DNA from: Salinisphaera sp049568105
Lineage (GTDB): Bacteria; Pseudomonadota; Gammaproteobacteria; Nevskiales; Salinisphaeraceae
DNA: 64,000 nucleotides
Assembly: GCF_049568105.1 (NCBI RefSeq)
Contig: NZ_CP145335.1
Span: 3,844,001-3,908,000, forward strand
Direction of reading: 5' to 3'
Every line of letters starts with the position of its first letter. Positions within the stretch are counted from its first letter, which is position 1. Below, one piece after another: positions 35,433-43,778 of the stretch. The translations under genes and the position numbers were made by a program. The notes under the pieces are model-generated. The model saw only the letters and a program-made list of their open reading frames with translations. It made no database searches and had not been told where the DNA came from.

Positions 35433-35524
35433 GACATGATCCGGCTGTAGAGAATGAGCGGATGCTGGCCCAGCCGGCGTTTCGCGTCACGCGATGAATC
35501 GATCGCTTCGCATAATCTCAGGTA

Positions 35525-36442
35525 ATGACAGATATGAGCCGACTGCGTCGCACCCTACCGCCTCTGGCGAGCCTGCTGCCATTCGAAGCGGCCGCTCGCC
35601 GCCAGAGCTTTACTGCAGCCGCTGCGGAACTGCATCTCACCCAAGCGGCCGTGAGCCGACAGATCCGGGCACTGGAACAGGATCTGGGCGTCAGCCTGTT
35701 CACGCGTCAGCATCGTTCGGTGGCCCTGACCGATGCCGGCGCCGAACTCGCCAGGGCGATCGGCAACGGCCTGGAAACCATCGCCGCCACCGCAGAACGG
35801 CTACGATCGCGCCGCGACAACGACGACGTCGTGCTGCTGACCGAAATCTATATGTCGATGTACTGGCTGATCCCGCGGCTGCCAGCGTTCCACGACAGCC
35901 ATCCGCAGATCCGTCTGCGGGTGAATGCCTCGACCCAGCCACTGACCTATGCCGAAGAATCCTTCGATCTCGCCCTGCAATGCGGCACGCGCCCGGCCGG
36001 CGTGCTGGCCCCGGTATTTTCCGTACCCGACGAAGTGTTTCCGGTGTGCAGCCCGGCCGTGGCGGCTGCCGGCAGCCTGAGCGCAGCGGATCTGGCCGAC
36101 TATCCGATCCTGCATTGCCGCGACGATCCCCAGGACGGCTGGCTGACCTGGGGCGAATGGCTGTCCGCGGTCGGCCTGCCCGGCCCGGCACCCGAGGGCA
36201 GCGTGTTCGACAACTATCCCGTTGTCCTGCAGGCCGCCGTGATGGGTCAGGGTATCGGGCTCGGCTGGGGGCGCGGGCTCGAGCACCTGCTGGCGACCGG
36301 CCAACTGGTGCGTCCGATGCCGGACTATCTGACCCTGCCGCGTGGCCTGTCGGTCTATGCGGCGCCGGGGCGCGCCGACGATGCACACACGGCAACCGTC
36401 ATCGACTGGCTGGCCGATACCCTGGCCGCGAACCCGACCTGA
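35525..36442 (+). CDS. LysR-family transcriptional regulator (GcvA-like)
   Basis: Regulator of 305 residues. The winged helix-turn-helix covers residues about 15-75 with FTAAAAELHLTQAAVSRQIRALE, and the effector-binding domain follows. The PLASLLPFEAAARRQSF start is typical of the GcvA subgroup. It is divergent from the EamA gene with 92 bases between, and converges on the thiolase gene with 13 bases between. The divergent transporter is the likelier target; a role over the catabolic operon is possible but LacI sites explain that operon better. Confidence 0.9.
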   Translation: MTDMSRLRRTLPPLASLLPFEAAARRQSFTAAAAELHLTQAAVSRQIRALEQDLGVSLFTRQHRSVALTDAGAELARAIGNGLETIAATAERLRSRRDNDDVVLLTEIYMSMYWLIPRLPAFHDSHPQIRLRVNASTQPLTYAEESFDLALQCGTRPAGVLAPVFSVPDEVFPVCSPAVAAAGSLSAADLADYPILHCRDDPQDGWLTWGEWLSAVGLPGPAPEGSVFDNYPVVLQAAVMGQGIGLGWGRGLEHLLATGQLVRPMPDYLTLPRGLSVYAAPGRADDAHTATVIDWLADTLAANPT

Positions 36443-36455
36443 GCCAGCGCATGCC

Positions 36456-37628
36456 CTACCGTTCGATCGCGATCGCGATGCCTTGGCCGCCGCCGATACA
36501 GAGCGTGGCGATGCCGCGATGCGCCTCGCGAGCCGCCATGGCATGCACCAGCGTCACCAGCACCCGAGCGCCCGAGGCACCGATCGGATGGCCGAGCGCG
36601 ATCGCCCCGCCGTTGACGTTCACCCGCGCCGCATCCCAGCCGAGTTCGCCGCCGACCGCCAGCGCCTGGGCGGCAAAGGCTTCATTGGCCTCGATCAGAT
36701 CGACATCGGACAGCTGCCAACCGGTACGTTCCAGACAACGACGCACGGCATGCACCGGGCCAATGCCCATATAGGCCGGATCGACGCCGGCGCTGGCCAG
36801 CCCGGCCACGCGGGCAAGCACCGGCCGGCCTTCGGCTGCGGCCGCGTCGGCGTCCATGAGCACGAGGGCTGCCGCACCGTCGTTGAGCGCGGAGGCATTG
36901 CCGGCCGTGACCGTACCCTCGCGATCGAAGGCCGGTTTGAGTCCCGCCAGCGACTCGGCTGTGGTATCGGCCCGCGGCTGTTCGTCGCGATCGACGACGA
37001 TCGGCTCTCCGCGTCGTTGCGGCACCGCGATCGAGGCCAGTTCAGCGTCGAAGGCCCCCGTTTCGATCGCAGCCGCCGCCCGCCGATGCGACTCGGCAGC
37101 GAACGCATCCTGGGCTGTGCGATCGATGGCATAGCGTTGGGCCAGATTCTCGGCCGTCACGCCCATGTGATAGTCGTTGAAGGCATCCCACAGACCGTCG
37201 GAGACCATGCTGTCGATGAGTTCGGCATGGCCCATGCGCAAGCCGGCACGGGCCTTGGGCAGTACATAGGCGGCCCGACTCATGCTTTCCATGCCGCCGG
37301 CCACGATCGTGGTCGCATCGCCGGTCCGGATCGCCTGCACGGCCGCGTGTACGCTCGCCAGCCCCGAACCACAGACTTTGTCGATCGCGGTGGCCGGCAC
37401 AGTGTCCGGCAGGCCGGCGGCCATCGCAGCCTGGCGGGCGGTGTTCTGGCCACAGCCGGCGCGCAGTACATGGCCCATGAATACTTCGTCGACGCTGGCC
37501 GGATCGAGACCAGCGCAGACATCGCGGATCACCGCCGCCCCTAGATCGACCGCCGACAGCGGCGCGAGCGCCCCCTGGAAACGGCCGATCGGCGTGCGCG
37601 TCGCGGCCACGATCGCGACATTAGGCAT
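36456..37628 (-). CDS. Acetyl-CoA acetyltransferase / 3-ketoacyl-CoA thiolase
   Basis: Thiolase of 390 residues. The acylated cysteine is C86 (VCGSG), with H347 (GHPIGASG) and C377 (CIGGGQG) completing the site. As the last gene of the operon it probably splits acetoacetyl-CoA into two acetyl-CoA. It overlaps the CoA-transferase beta-subunit gene by eight bases. Confidence 0.94.
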   Translation of the reverse strand: MPNVAIVAATRTPIGRFQGALAPLSAVDLGAAVIRDVCAGLDPASVDEVFMGHVLRAGCGQNTARQAAMAAGLPDTVPATAIDKVCGSGLASVHAAVQAIRTGDATTIVAGGMESMSRAAYVLPKARAGLRMGHAELIDSMVSDGLWDAFNDYHMGVTAENLAQRYAIDRTAQDAFAAESHRRAAAAIETGAFDAELASIAVPQRRGEPIVVDRDEQPRADTTAESLAGLKPAFDREGTVTAGNASALNDGAAALVLMDADAAAAEGRPVLARVAGLASAGVDPAYMGIGPVHAVRRCLERTGWQLSDVDLIEANEAFAAQALAVGGELGWDAARVNVNGGAIALGHPIGASGARVLVTLVHAMAAREAHRGIATLCIGGGQGIAIAIER

Positions 37629-38268
37629 GGGAGGCCTCGCAGTGATCGAGCAAGGGGCAGCCGGTGGCTGCCTGGATTTCGCCGAAGGTCACCCCAGGCG
37701 CCATTTCGACCACAGCGATGCCTTGGTCGGTGATATCCATCACGCCAAGATCGGTAATGATGCGATTGACCACCCCCACGCCGGTCAGCGGCAGCGTGCA
37801 TTCGGATAAGATTTTGGGCTCGCCCTTGGCGGTATGCGCCATCAGCACGACCACGCGTTTGACGCCGGCCACCAGGTCCATGGCCCCGCCCATGCCCTTG
37901 ACCATCTTGCCCGGGATCATCCAGTTGGCCAGATCGCCAGTAGCCGAGACCTGCATGGCGCCAAGAATCGCCAGGTCCACATGCCCGCCGCGGATCATGG
38001 CGAACGACTCGGCGTTGTCGAAGAAGCTGCTGCCGGGCAGCGCAGTAACGGTCTGCTTGCCGGCGTTGATCAGATCCGGGTCGATGGTGTCCTCGGTCGG
38101 AAACGGGCCGATGCCGAGCAGGCCGTTTTCCGATTGCAGCCAGACATCCAGCCCGTCCGGAATATAATTGGCGACCAGCGTAGGCTGGCCGATACCGAGA
38201 TTGACGTAGAAGCCATCCTCGAGCTCGTCGGCCGCACGGGCGGCCATGTCTTCGCGGGTCCAGGGCAT
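37621..38268 (-). CDS. 3-oxoacid CoA-transferase, subunit B
   Basis: Beta subunit, 215 residues. The catalytic glutamate is E47 in the class I motif SENG, and GIGQPT precedes it. It probably transfers CoA to acetoacetate, from succinyl-CoA or from the acyl-CoA made by the BKACE. It overlaps its alpha partner by one base and the thiolase gene by eight bases. ScoB, AtoA and PcaJ look alike; the context favours an acetoacetate-type role. Confidence 0.93.
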   Translation of the reverse strand: MPWTREDMAARAADELEDGFYVNLGIGQPTLVANYIPDGLDVWLQSENGLLGIGPFPTEDTIDPDLINAGKQTVTALPGSSFFDNAESFAMIRGGHVDLAILGAMQVSATGDLANWMIPGKMVKGMGGAMDLVAGVKRVVVLMAHTAKGEPKILSECTLPLTGVGVVNRIITDLGVMDITDQGIAVVEMAPGVTFGEIQAATGCPLLDHCEASHA

Positions 38269-38969
38269 CAGGCGGCCTCCCTCACGGTGCGTTTTTCGAT
38301 ACGTTTTTCGGGTGTGGCATTGACCACGATGCGATCGACGTAGATACCCGGCAGGTGAATATCGTCAGGCTCGATCTCGCCGGCGGCCACGATCCGTTCG
38401 ACCTCGACCACGCAGACTCGCCCGGCGGTCGCCGCCAGCGGATTGAAATTGCGGGCAGTCTTGGCAAAACGCAGATTGCCGATCGTGTCGGCGACTTCGG
38501 CCTTAACGAGTGCGACGTCGACGGGTAAGCCCCGTTCCATGACGTAATGGTGACCGTCGAACTCGCGGGTTTCCTTGCCCTCGGCGATCTGGGTGCCATA
38601 GGCGGTGCGGGTATAGAACGCCGCAATCCCGGCGCCGCCGGCTCGCAGGCGCTCGGCTAGCGTGCCCTGCGGCGCGAATTCCAGCTCCAGCTCGCCAGAC
38701 AGATACTGGCGCTCGAATTCCTTGTTCTCGCCGACATAGGACGAGATCATTTTCTTGATCTGGCGCGATTCCAGCAGCAGCCCGAGGCCGAAGCCATCCA
38801 CGCCCGCGTTATTGCTGGCGACCGTCAGATCGCGCTTGCCGGTATCGCGCAGGGCCGCGATCAGGGCTTCGGGAATGCCGCACAGCCCGAAGCCGCCAAC
38901 CGCCAGCGTCATACCATCGGCGACCAGCCCGTCGAGCGCGGCCGCCGCCGAGGCGTATTCCTTGTTCAT
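38268..38969 (-). CDS. 3-oxoacid CoA-transferase, subunit A
   Basis: Alpha subunit, 233 residues, with the glycine-rich GGFGLCGIPEALI and SNNAGVDGFGLG motifs of the family. It works as a heteromer with the next gene. It starts 30 bases after the BKACE stop. Confidence 0.93.
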   Translation of the reverse strand: MNKEYASAAAALDGLVADGMTLAVGGFGLCGIPEALIAALRDTGKRDLTVASNNAGVDGFGLGLLLESRQIKKMISSYVGENKEFERQYLSGELELEFAPQGTLAERLRAGGAGIAAFYTRTAYGTQIAEGKETREFDGHHYVMERGLPVDVALVKAEVADTIGNLRFAKTARNFNPLAATAGRVCVVEVERIVAAGEIEPDDIHLPGIYVDRIVVNATPEKRIEKRTVREAA

Positions 38970-38999
38970 ATCTGCTCCGATGCGTTATCTGGTTTCGGT

Positions 39000-39932
39000 C
39001 TAGAAGTTGACCTGGTCGCCGCCCTTCAGGCCCAGCCTTTCTCGGGCTTCGTCGGGGGTCGCCACGCGCAGGCCCAGGGCCTCGATGACGGTGCGGATAC
39101 GCTTGACCTGGTCGGCGTTGGAAGCGGCCAGCTGGCCCGGGCCATCCCAGAGCGAATCTTCGAGTCCGACGCGGACGTTCGAGCCCATCGCCACCGACAT
39201 CGCGCCCAGGTTCATCTGATTGCGCCCGGCGCCCAGTACCGACCAGCGATAGCCGTCGCCGAACAGACGATCAGCCGTGCGTTTCATATGCATGAAGTCT
39301 TCAGGATGGCCGGCAATGCCACCCCGCAGCCCGAATACCGACTGGATGAACAGCGGTGTCTTGAGCAGGCCGCGATCCAGGAAATGGGCGGCCGTATACA
39401 GATGATTGATGTCGTAGCACTCGAGCTCGAAACGGGTGTCGTTGGCCCCGCAGGCTTCCAGAATGTGGGCGATGTCGCGGAAGGTGTTCTTGAAGATCCG
39501 GTCGTCGCTCTCGGCCAGGTACGGATATTCCCAGTCGTGTTCGAACGTCTTGAACCGGTTCAGCATTTCGTAAAGCCCGAAATTCATCGAGCCCATATTC
39601 AGCGAGGCCAGCTCGGGGGCGAAATGATGCGCTGGGCCCATGCGTTCCTCGACCGGCATGGTCGGTGCGCCGCCGGTGGTGAGATTGATCACGACATCGC
39701 TTTGGGCCTTGATGTCCGGCAGGAACTGATCGAACAGGGCCGTATCCTGGCTCGGCTTACCGGTCTCCGGGTCGCGAGCGTGCAGATGCACGATCGCCGC
39801 CCCAGCCTCGGCTGCGCCGAGCGCGGCGTCACGGATCTGGGCTGGGGTGACCGGCAGATGCGGCGACATCGACGGCGTATGAATGGCGCCGGTGACGGCA
39901 CAGGTGATGATGACGGGTTGAGGCTTAGCCAT
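39000..39932 (-). CDS. Beta-keto acid cleavage enzyme (BKACE, DUF849)
   Basis: Zinc-dependent enzyme of 310 residues that reacts a 3-keto acid with acetyl-CoA to give acetoacetate and a shortened acyl-CoA. The metal motif is H49-L-H51-A-R-D54, and SMSPHLPVTP near the start is typical. Known members use 3-keto-5-aminohexanoate, dehydrocarnitine and other 3-keto acids. Here the ABC sugar importer, lactonase and dehydrogenases around it suggest a sugar-derived 3-keto acid. The gap to the upstream CRYL1-like gene is 12 bases. Confidence 0.93.
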   Translation of the reverse strand: MAKPQPVIITCAVTGAIHTPSMSPHLPVTPAQIRDAALGAAEAGAAIVHLHARDPETGKPSQDTALFDQFLPDIKAQSDVVINLTTGGAPTMPVEERMGPAHHFAPELASLNMGSMNFGLYEMLNRFKTFEHDWEYPYLAESDDRIFKNTFRDIAHILEACGANDTRFELECYDINHLYTAAHFLDRGLLKTPLFIQSVFGLRGGIAGHPEDFMHMKRTADRLFGDGYRWSVLGAGRNQMNLGAMSVAMGSNVRVGLEDSLWDGPGQLAASNADQVKRIRTVIEALGLRVATPDEARERLGLKGGDQVNF

Positions 39933-39944
39933 TGTCTTACTCCC

Positions 39945-40889
39945 TCAATTTTCAGGATCGGTGTTGTCCATGTCGCGCTTGTGGGCGGCCAGCGCCATCA
40001 GGCGCCGATCACGCCATGCCTGACGCTCGGCAAGCTCGGTTGCCGGCAGCCGTTCGCGACGGGCATGTTCGAGTTCGGCAATGGCGGACTCGCTCCAGTC
40101 GGGCGCTTGAGCCTGGCTTTCGGCCATACCGGCATACAGGGGTCCGTAGCGCGCGGCATAGTCGGCGATACCGCCGGGCGCGTTCAGATCGATGGTTTCC
40201 AACGGGCCCATGAACGACCAGCGCAGGCCGAGACCGTGCTTGACCGTGTTGTCGAGATCATCGGCACTCACGTAGCCACCGCCGACCAAGCGCATGGCTT
40301 CGTTGAGCATCGCGCCCTGCAGGCGGTTGAGTACGAAGCCGGTGATTTCCTGATGTACCGTGATCGGCACCTGTCCGGCGGCCTCGATCAAGGCCCGGGC
40401 GCGCTCGACCACGGCCGGATCGGTCGCTGGCGCCGGCACCAGCTCGACCAGGGGAATCAGATAGGGCGGATTGACCGGATGCGCGACCAGACAGCGCTCC
40501 GGGTGTGCGAGCCCGGCCGCGAAATCCGAGGCCAGGATGCCCGACGTCGAACTGGCCAGGATCGTGTCCGGTGTACTCGCTGCTTCAAGCTCAGCGAACA
40601 GGGCCTGCTTGGCCGGGAGTATCTCCGGACCGCATTCTTGAACATAGCTGGCCCCGGCCAGGGCTGCGCCCAGTTCGGATTCGTAACGTATCTGCGTTGT
40701 AAAACCGGCGTTCTGGACCAGTCCGGCCGTCACCAGATCGTAGACCGATGCCTCGATTGTCTCGCCTGCCTTGGCCAGCGCATCGGCGGATACATCGGTC
40801 AATGCGACATCGAATCCGGCGCGGGCGAACACGATCGCCCAGGCACGCCCGATGAGTCCGGCGCCAACCACGGCAACGTGATGACTCAT
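39945..40889 (-). CDS. CRYL1-like 3-hydroxyacid dehydrogenase
   Basis: NAD-dependent dehydrogenase of 314 residues in the 3-hydroxyacyl-CoA dehydrogenase fold. The nucleotide motif GAGLIG is at 9-14, SSTSGI and HPVNPPYLIPLVELVP follow, and GFVLNRLQ and the GLRWSFMGPLET segment match lambda-crystallin/L-gulonate 3-dehydrogenase closely. Carnitine 3-dehydrogenase is a relative but the HPVNPP motif favours the CRYL1 type. It probably oxidises a 3-hydroxy acid to the BKACE substrate. Twelve bases separate it from the BKACE gene and ten from the SDR gene. Confidence 0.88.
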   Translation of the reverse strand: MSHHVAVVGAGLIGRAWAIVFARAGFDVALTDVSADALAKAGETIEASVYDLVTAGLVQNAGFTTQIRYESELGAALAGASYVQECGPEILPAKQALFAELEAASTPDTILASSTSGILASDFAAGLAHPERCLVAHPVNPPYLIPLVELVPAPATDPAVVERARALIEAAGQVPITVHQEITGFVLNRLQGAMLNEAMRLVGGGYVSADDLDNTVKHGLGLRWSFMGPLETIDLNAPGGIADYAARYGPLYAGMAESQAQAPDWSESAIAELEHARRERLPATELAERQAWRDRRLMALAAHKRDMDNTDPEN

Positions 40890-40899
40890 GACCGCCTCC

Positions 40900-41682
40900 C
40901 TAGAGGGTCTCGACGTTGCCGCAGACGCTCAGCGCCTGGCCGGACACATTGCGGCCGGCTTCGCTGCACAGAAACACCACCATGTAGGCAATGTCTTCCG
41001 GCCCGACCATGCGCCGCAGCGAGATTTTCTCCAGGTACTGGGCTTCCATCGCCTCGTACGACAGGCCGAGCGCCTTGGCACGGGCCGCGATCACGCCTTC
41101 CATGCGCGGCCCGCGTACGATACCGGGCAGGATAGCGTTGACCCGGACTCCGCTCGGGCCCAGCTCCTTGGCCAGGCTCTCGGTCAGGCCGATGATCGCC
41201 CACTTGGTGGCTGAATACGGGGTGCGCTGGGCATAGCCGAACCGGCCGGCCACCGACGACATATTGATCAGCACGCCTTCGGACTCGCGCAGTAGGGGCG
41301 CAGCGTAGTGGGCGCAGTAGAACTGGCCATTGAGGTTCACATCGACCGTGTTGCGCCAGCTGTCTGGGGCGATTTCGTCGATCGGCCCCGTGTCGCCGGC
41401 GATGCCGGCGTTGTTGAGCACCACGTCGACGCCCCCCCATTCGCGGTGGACGGCGTCCACGCAAGCGGCCACTTCTTCCTCGCTGCGCACGTCGGCGAGC
41501 GTGGCGCGCGCCTCCGGGTGGGTATCGGTGAATTCGGCGATCGCCTCCTCGGAGACATCACAGATCCAGACCCGAGCCTCGCGGGCGATCAACGCATCGG
41601 CGATCGCCCGACCGATGCCCGTTGCCCCGGCGGTAATCAGCACCCGCAGGCCGGGCTGTGGCTGAAATACGTCTTGATTCAT
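40900..41682 (-). CDS. Short-chain dehydrogenase/reductase
   Basis: Classical SDR of 260 residues. The cofactor loop reads TAGATGIG (residues 17-24), NNAG is at 90-93, and the catalytic S142/143, Y156 and K160 are in place. It could oxidise the aldose at C1 or the aldonate at C3; SDR enzymes oxidising 2-deoxyribonate at C3 are known to act next to BKACE proteins. The position within the operon, directly after the permease, supports a role in the same pathway. Confidence 0.9.
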   Translation of the reverse strand: MNQDVFQPQPGLRVLITAGATGIGRAIADALIAREARVWICDVSEEAIAEFTDTHPEARATLADVRSEEEVAACVDAVHREWGGVDVVLNNAGIAGDTGPIDEIAPDSWRNTVDVNLNGQFYCAHYAAPLLRESEGVLINMSSVAGRFGYAQRTPYSATKWAIIGLTESLAKELGPSGVRVNAILPGIVRGPRMEGVIAARAKALGLSYEAMEAQYLEKISLRRMVGPEDIAYMVVFLCSEAGRNVSGQALSVCGNVETL

Positions 41683-41724
41683 TATTCGCTCCTCACGAAC
41701 TCGTTCTTTGTTCTTGAAAATCGC

Positions 41725-43767
41725 TCAGGCGCGCTCGCGCAGAGCCAGTACCGCGGCCAAGACCACGCAGCCGTAAACAATGCTTTTCACCGAATCGGAG
41801 AGCATGGTCCCGGCCAACAGGGTGTCGAGCGCGGTCAGCGCTAAGGCCCCGCCCAAGATGCCCAGATAATGGCCGCGCCCGCCGGTGATCAACGTGCCGC
41901 CGACCACCACCACCGCGATCGAGGACAGCAGATAAGGATCGCCCATACCGTTGAAGGCCTGACCGTTGAAGCCGGTCAGCAATACCCCGGCCAGGGCCGC
42001 GCACAGCCCACTGACGGTATAGGCAGCGATCAGCGTACGACCGACCGAGACACCGGACAGCCGGGCCACACTTTCACTGTTGCCCACGGCATAGATCTGG
42101 CGACCGAAGGTGGTGCGGGTCAGCAGCAACGTCGCGGCCGCCACGAAAGCGATCAGAAACCAGATGACCGGAGTCACGCCGAGGAATTCGCCGGTCATGA
42201 AGGTCTGCAGGAACGGCGCGGTCCAGCCCTGGGGCGCACCGCCGGTCAGCACCAGGGCAAAGCCTTGCAGCAGCCCGTTCATGGCGAGCGTGACCACGAT
42301 CGGCGAGATGCCGAGAATCGCTACGCCGACGCCGTTCAAGAGCCCGGCTAGACTGCCAAAGATCAATACCGCAGGAATTCCCCAGAGCGCGATCTCGTTC
42401 GATCCGTGCACGATCTGGGTCAGCAGGATGCCGCTGGCAGCGATGTTCCAGGGCAGCGACAGATCGAGCCCGCCGGTCAGAATCACCAGCCCCTGGCCGA
42501 GACCGAGGATGGCCAGGAACGATGTCAGTACCAGCAGCGAATCGACATAGCCGAACACCCCGGCGCGATGGGCGAACATCACGAACGTAATTGCCAAAAG
42601 GCCCGCGAACAGCACGTAGGCCGGCATCACGAAGCGCAGCTGATCGCCATGGCGGGTCCACAGATCGGCCAGCGAAAACGACTGCCGCTCGGCCGCGACG
42701 TGGCCGCCGAAATCGTTCGGCAGTGCCGTATCGGCCCGCGAACGGCGTAGCGGCCGCGTGCCCCGCCAGTACCGTCCGATCTTGAGCGTGCTGTAGCGCA
42801 GATAGCCCATAGCCTGGGAATCGCTAGACAGAGTCGTGGCCAGCACCGCCAGCAACAGAATCACCGATTCGGCGACCGTTGTGTAATACGGCGACACATT
42901 GAGCACGAGCAGCACGTTGGCCGTCATCTGGATTACGTAAGCGCCGAGCACACTGCCGAGCGCCCCGCCGCGACCACCGCCGAGCAACGTGCCGCCGAGC
43001 ACCACGGCAGTGAACAGCTGCAGCAGCATCGGGGCGCCGATATGCGGGTCGCCCGAGCCGGTCTGGGCACTGATGAACACGCCGGCCGCGGCATACATCA
43101 CACCGGCCAGCACAAACGTCCAGAACCGCGCCCAGCGTTCGTTGATGCCGGTGGACTGGGCCGCCGAGGCATCACTGCCGATGGCATAGATCGACAACCC
43201 CAGCCGCGAATGCTTAATCAGCCACCACACGCCGAGCATGGCCAGTACAACCACGATCGGGGTCGGCAGGACACCGGTGATCGTGTCGCCGCTCAACAGG
43301 CTGATGAAACCGCCCGGGATCGAGCCGCCTGGCTGGCTCATCACCAGCAGCGTGATGCCCTGGACGATGAACATGGTCGCCAGCGTGACCACGATCGCCG
43401 GCAGGCGCAGGAAACCTACGAACAGACCGTTGACCGCGCCGACCAGGCCGCCGATACCGAGTGCGAGGATCGGGAACAGCACCTGCCCCATCGGGGTATC
43501 GGGCATGTAGGCGGCCAGGAACACGTTGGTCAGCGAAACCACCGCAGCCGCCGATAGATCGAAGCCGCCGGACAGAATGACCAGCGTTTCGCCAATCGCA
43601 GCGATCGCTAGCGGCGCGCCGCCGGCCGACAGAAAGCTCAGATCGAAATAAGTCAGACCGCCGCGCGACAGAGTCTGCAGCAACACAGAGACGACCACGA
43701 AGGCGCCAACCGCGATCAACAGGCCACGATGGCGGGCGATATTCAGATTAGGCAGGGTTGCAGACAT
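41725..43767 (-). CDS. Fused double permease of a ribose-type ABC importer
   Basis: Membrane protein of 680 residues containing two complete sugar-permease (BPD_transp_2) domains, about 10-340 and 370-680. Each half carries its own signature: GETLVILSGGFDLS in the first, GQGLVILTGGLDLS in the second, and each has a GGGRG or GGRG loop. Most importers of this family use one gene making a homodimer or two genes. A basic linker of about 30 residues (around 340-370) joins them. It starts 11 bases after the ATPase gene. Confidence 0.92.
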   Translation of the reverse strand: MSATLPNLNIARHRGLLIAVGAFVVVSVLLQTLSRGGLTYFDLSFLSAGGAPLAIAAIGETLVILSGGFDLSAAAVVSLTNVFLAAYMPDTPMGQVLFPILALGIGGLVGAVNGLFVGFLRLPAIVVTLATMFIVQGITLLVMSQPGGSIPGGFISLLSGDTITGVLPTPIVVVLAMLGVWWLIKHSRLGLSIYAIGSDASAAQSTGINERWARFWTFVLAGVMYAAAGVFISAQTGSGDPHIGAPMLLQLFTAVVLGGTLLGGGRGGALGSVLGAYVIQMTANVLLVLNVSPYYTTVAESVILLLAVLATTLSSDSQAMGYLRYSTLKIGRYWRGTRPLRRSRADTALPNDFGGHVAAERQSFSLADLWTRHGDQLRFVMPAYVLFAGLLAITFVMFAHRAGVFGYVDSLLVLTSFLAILGLGQGLVILTGGLDLSLPWNIAASGILLTQIVHGSNEIALWGIPAVLIFGSLAGLLNGVGVAILGISPIVVTLAMNGLLQGFALVLTGGAPQGWTAPFLQTFMTGEFLGVTPVIWFLIAFVAAATLLLTRTTFGRQIYAVGNSESVARLSGVSVGRTLIAAYTVSGLCAALAGVLLTGFNGQAFNGMGDPYLLSSIAVVVVGGTLITGGRGHYLGILGGALALTALDTLLAGTMLSDSVKSIVYGCVVLAAVLALRERA

Positions 43768-43778
43768 GATTGGCCCCG

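Noticed and set aside
36342..37544. A 400-residue plus-strand frame across the LysR end and the thiolase gene
   Set aside because: Out of frame with LysR and antisense to a thiolase with all catalytic residues.
39945..40889. Annotation as L-carnitine 3-dehydrogenase with the BKACE as dehydrocarnitine cleavage enzyme
   Set aside because: Kept only as an alternative: no carnitine transporter, betaine genes or betainyl-CoA thioesterase is nearby, the importer is sugar-type and the sequence is closer to CRYL1.
39288..41135. A 615-residue open frame on the plus strand, opposite the BKACE and CRYL1-like genes
   Set aside because: It is antisense to two well-supported genes, has no recognisable domain and follows from the high-GC codon pattern.
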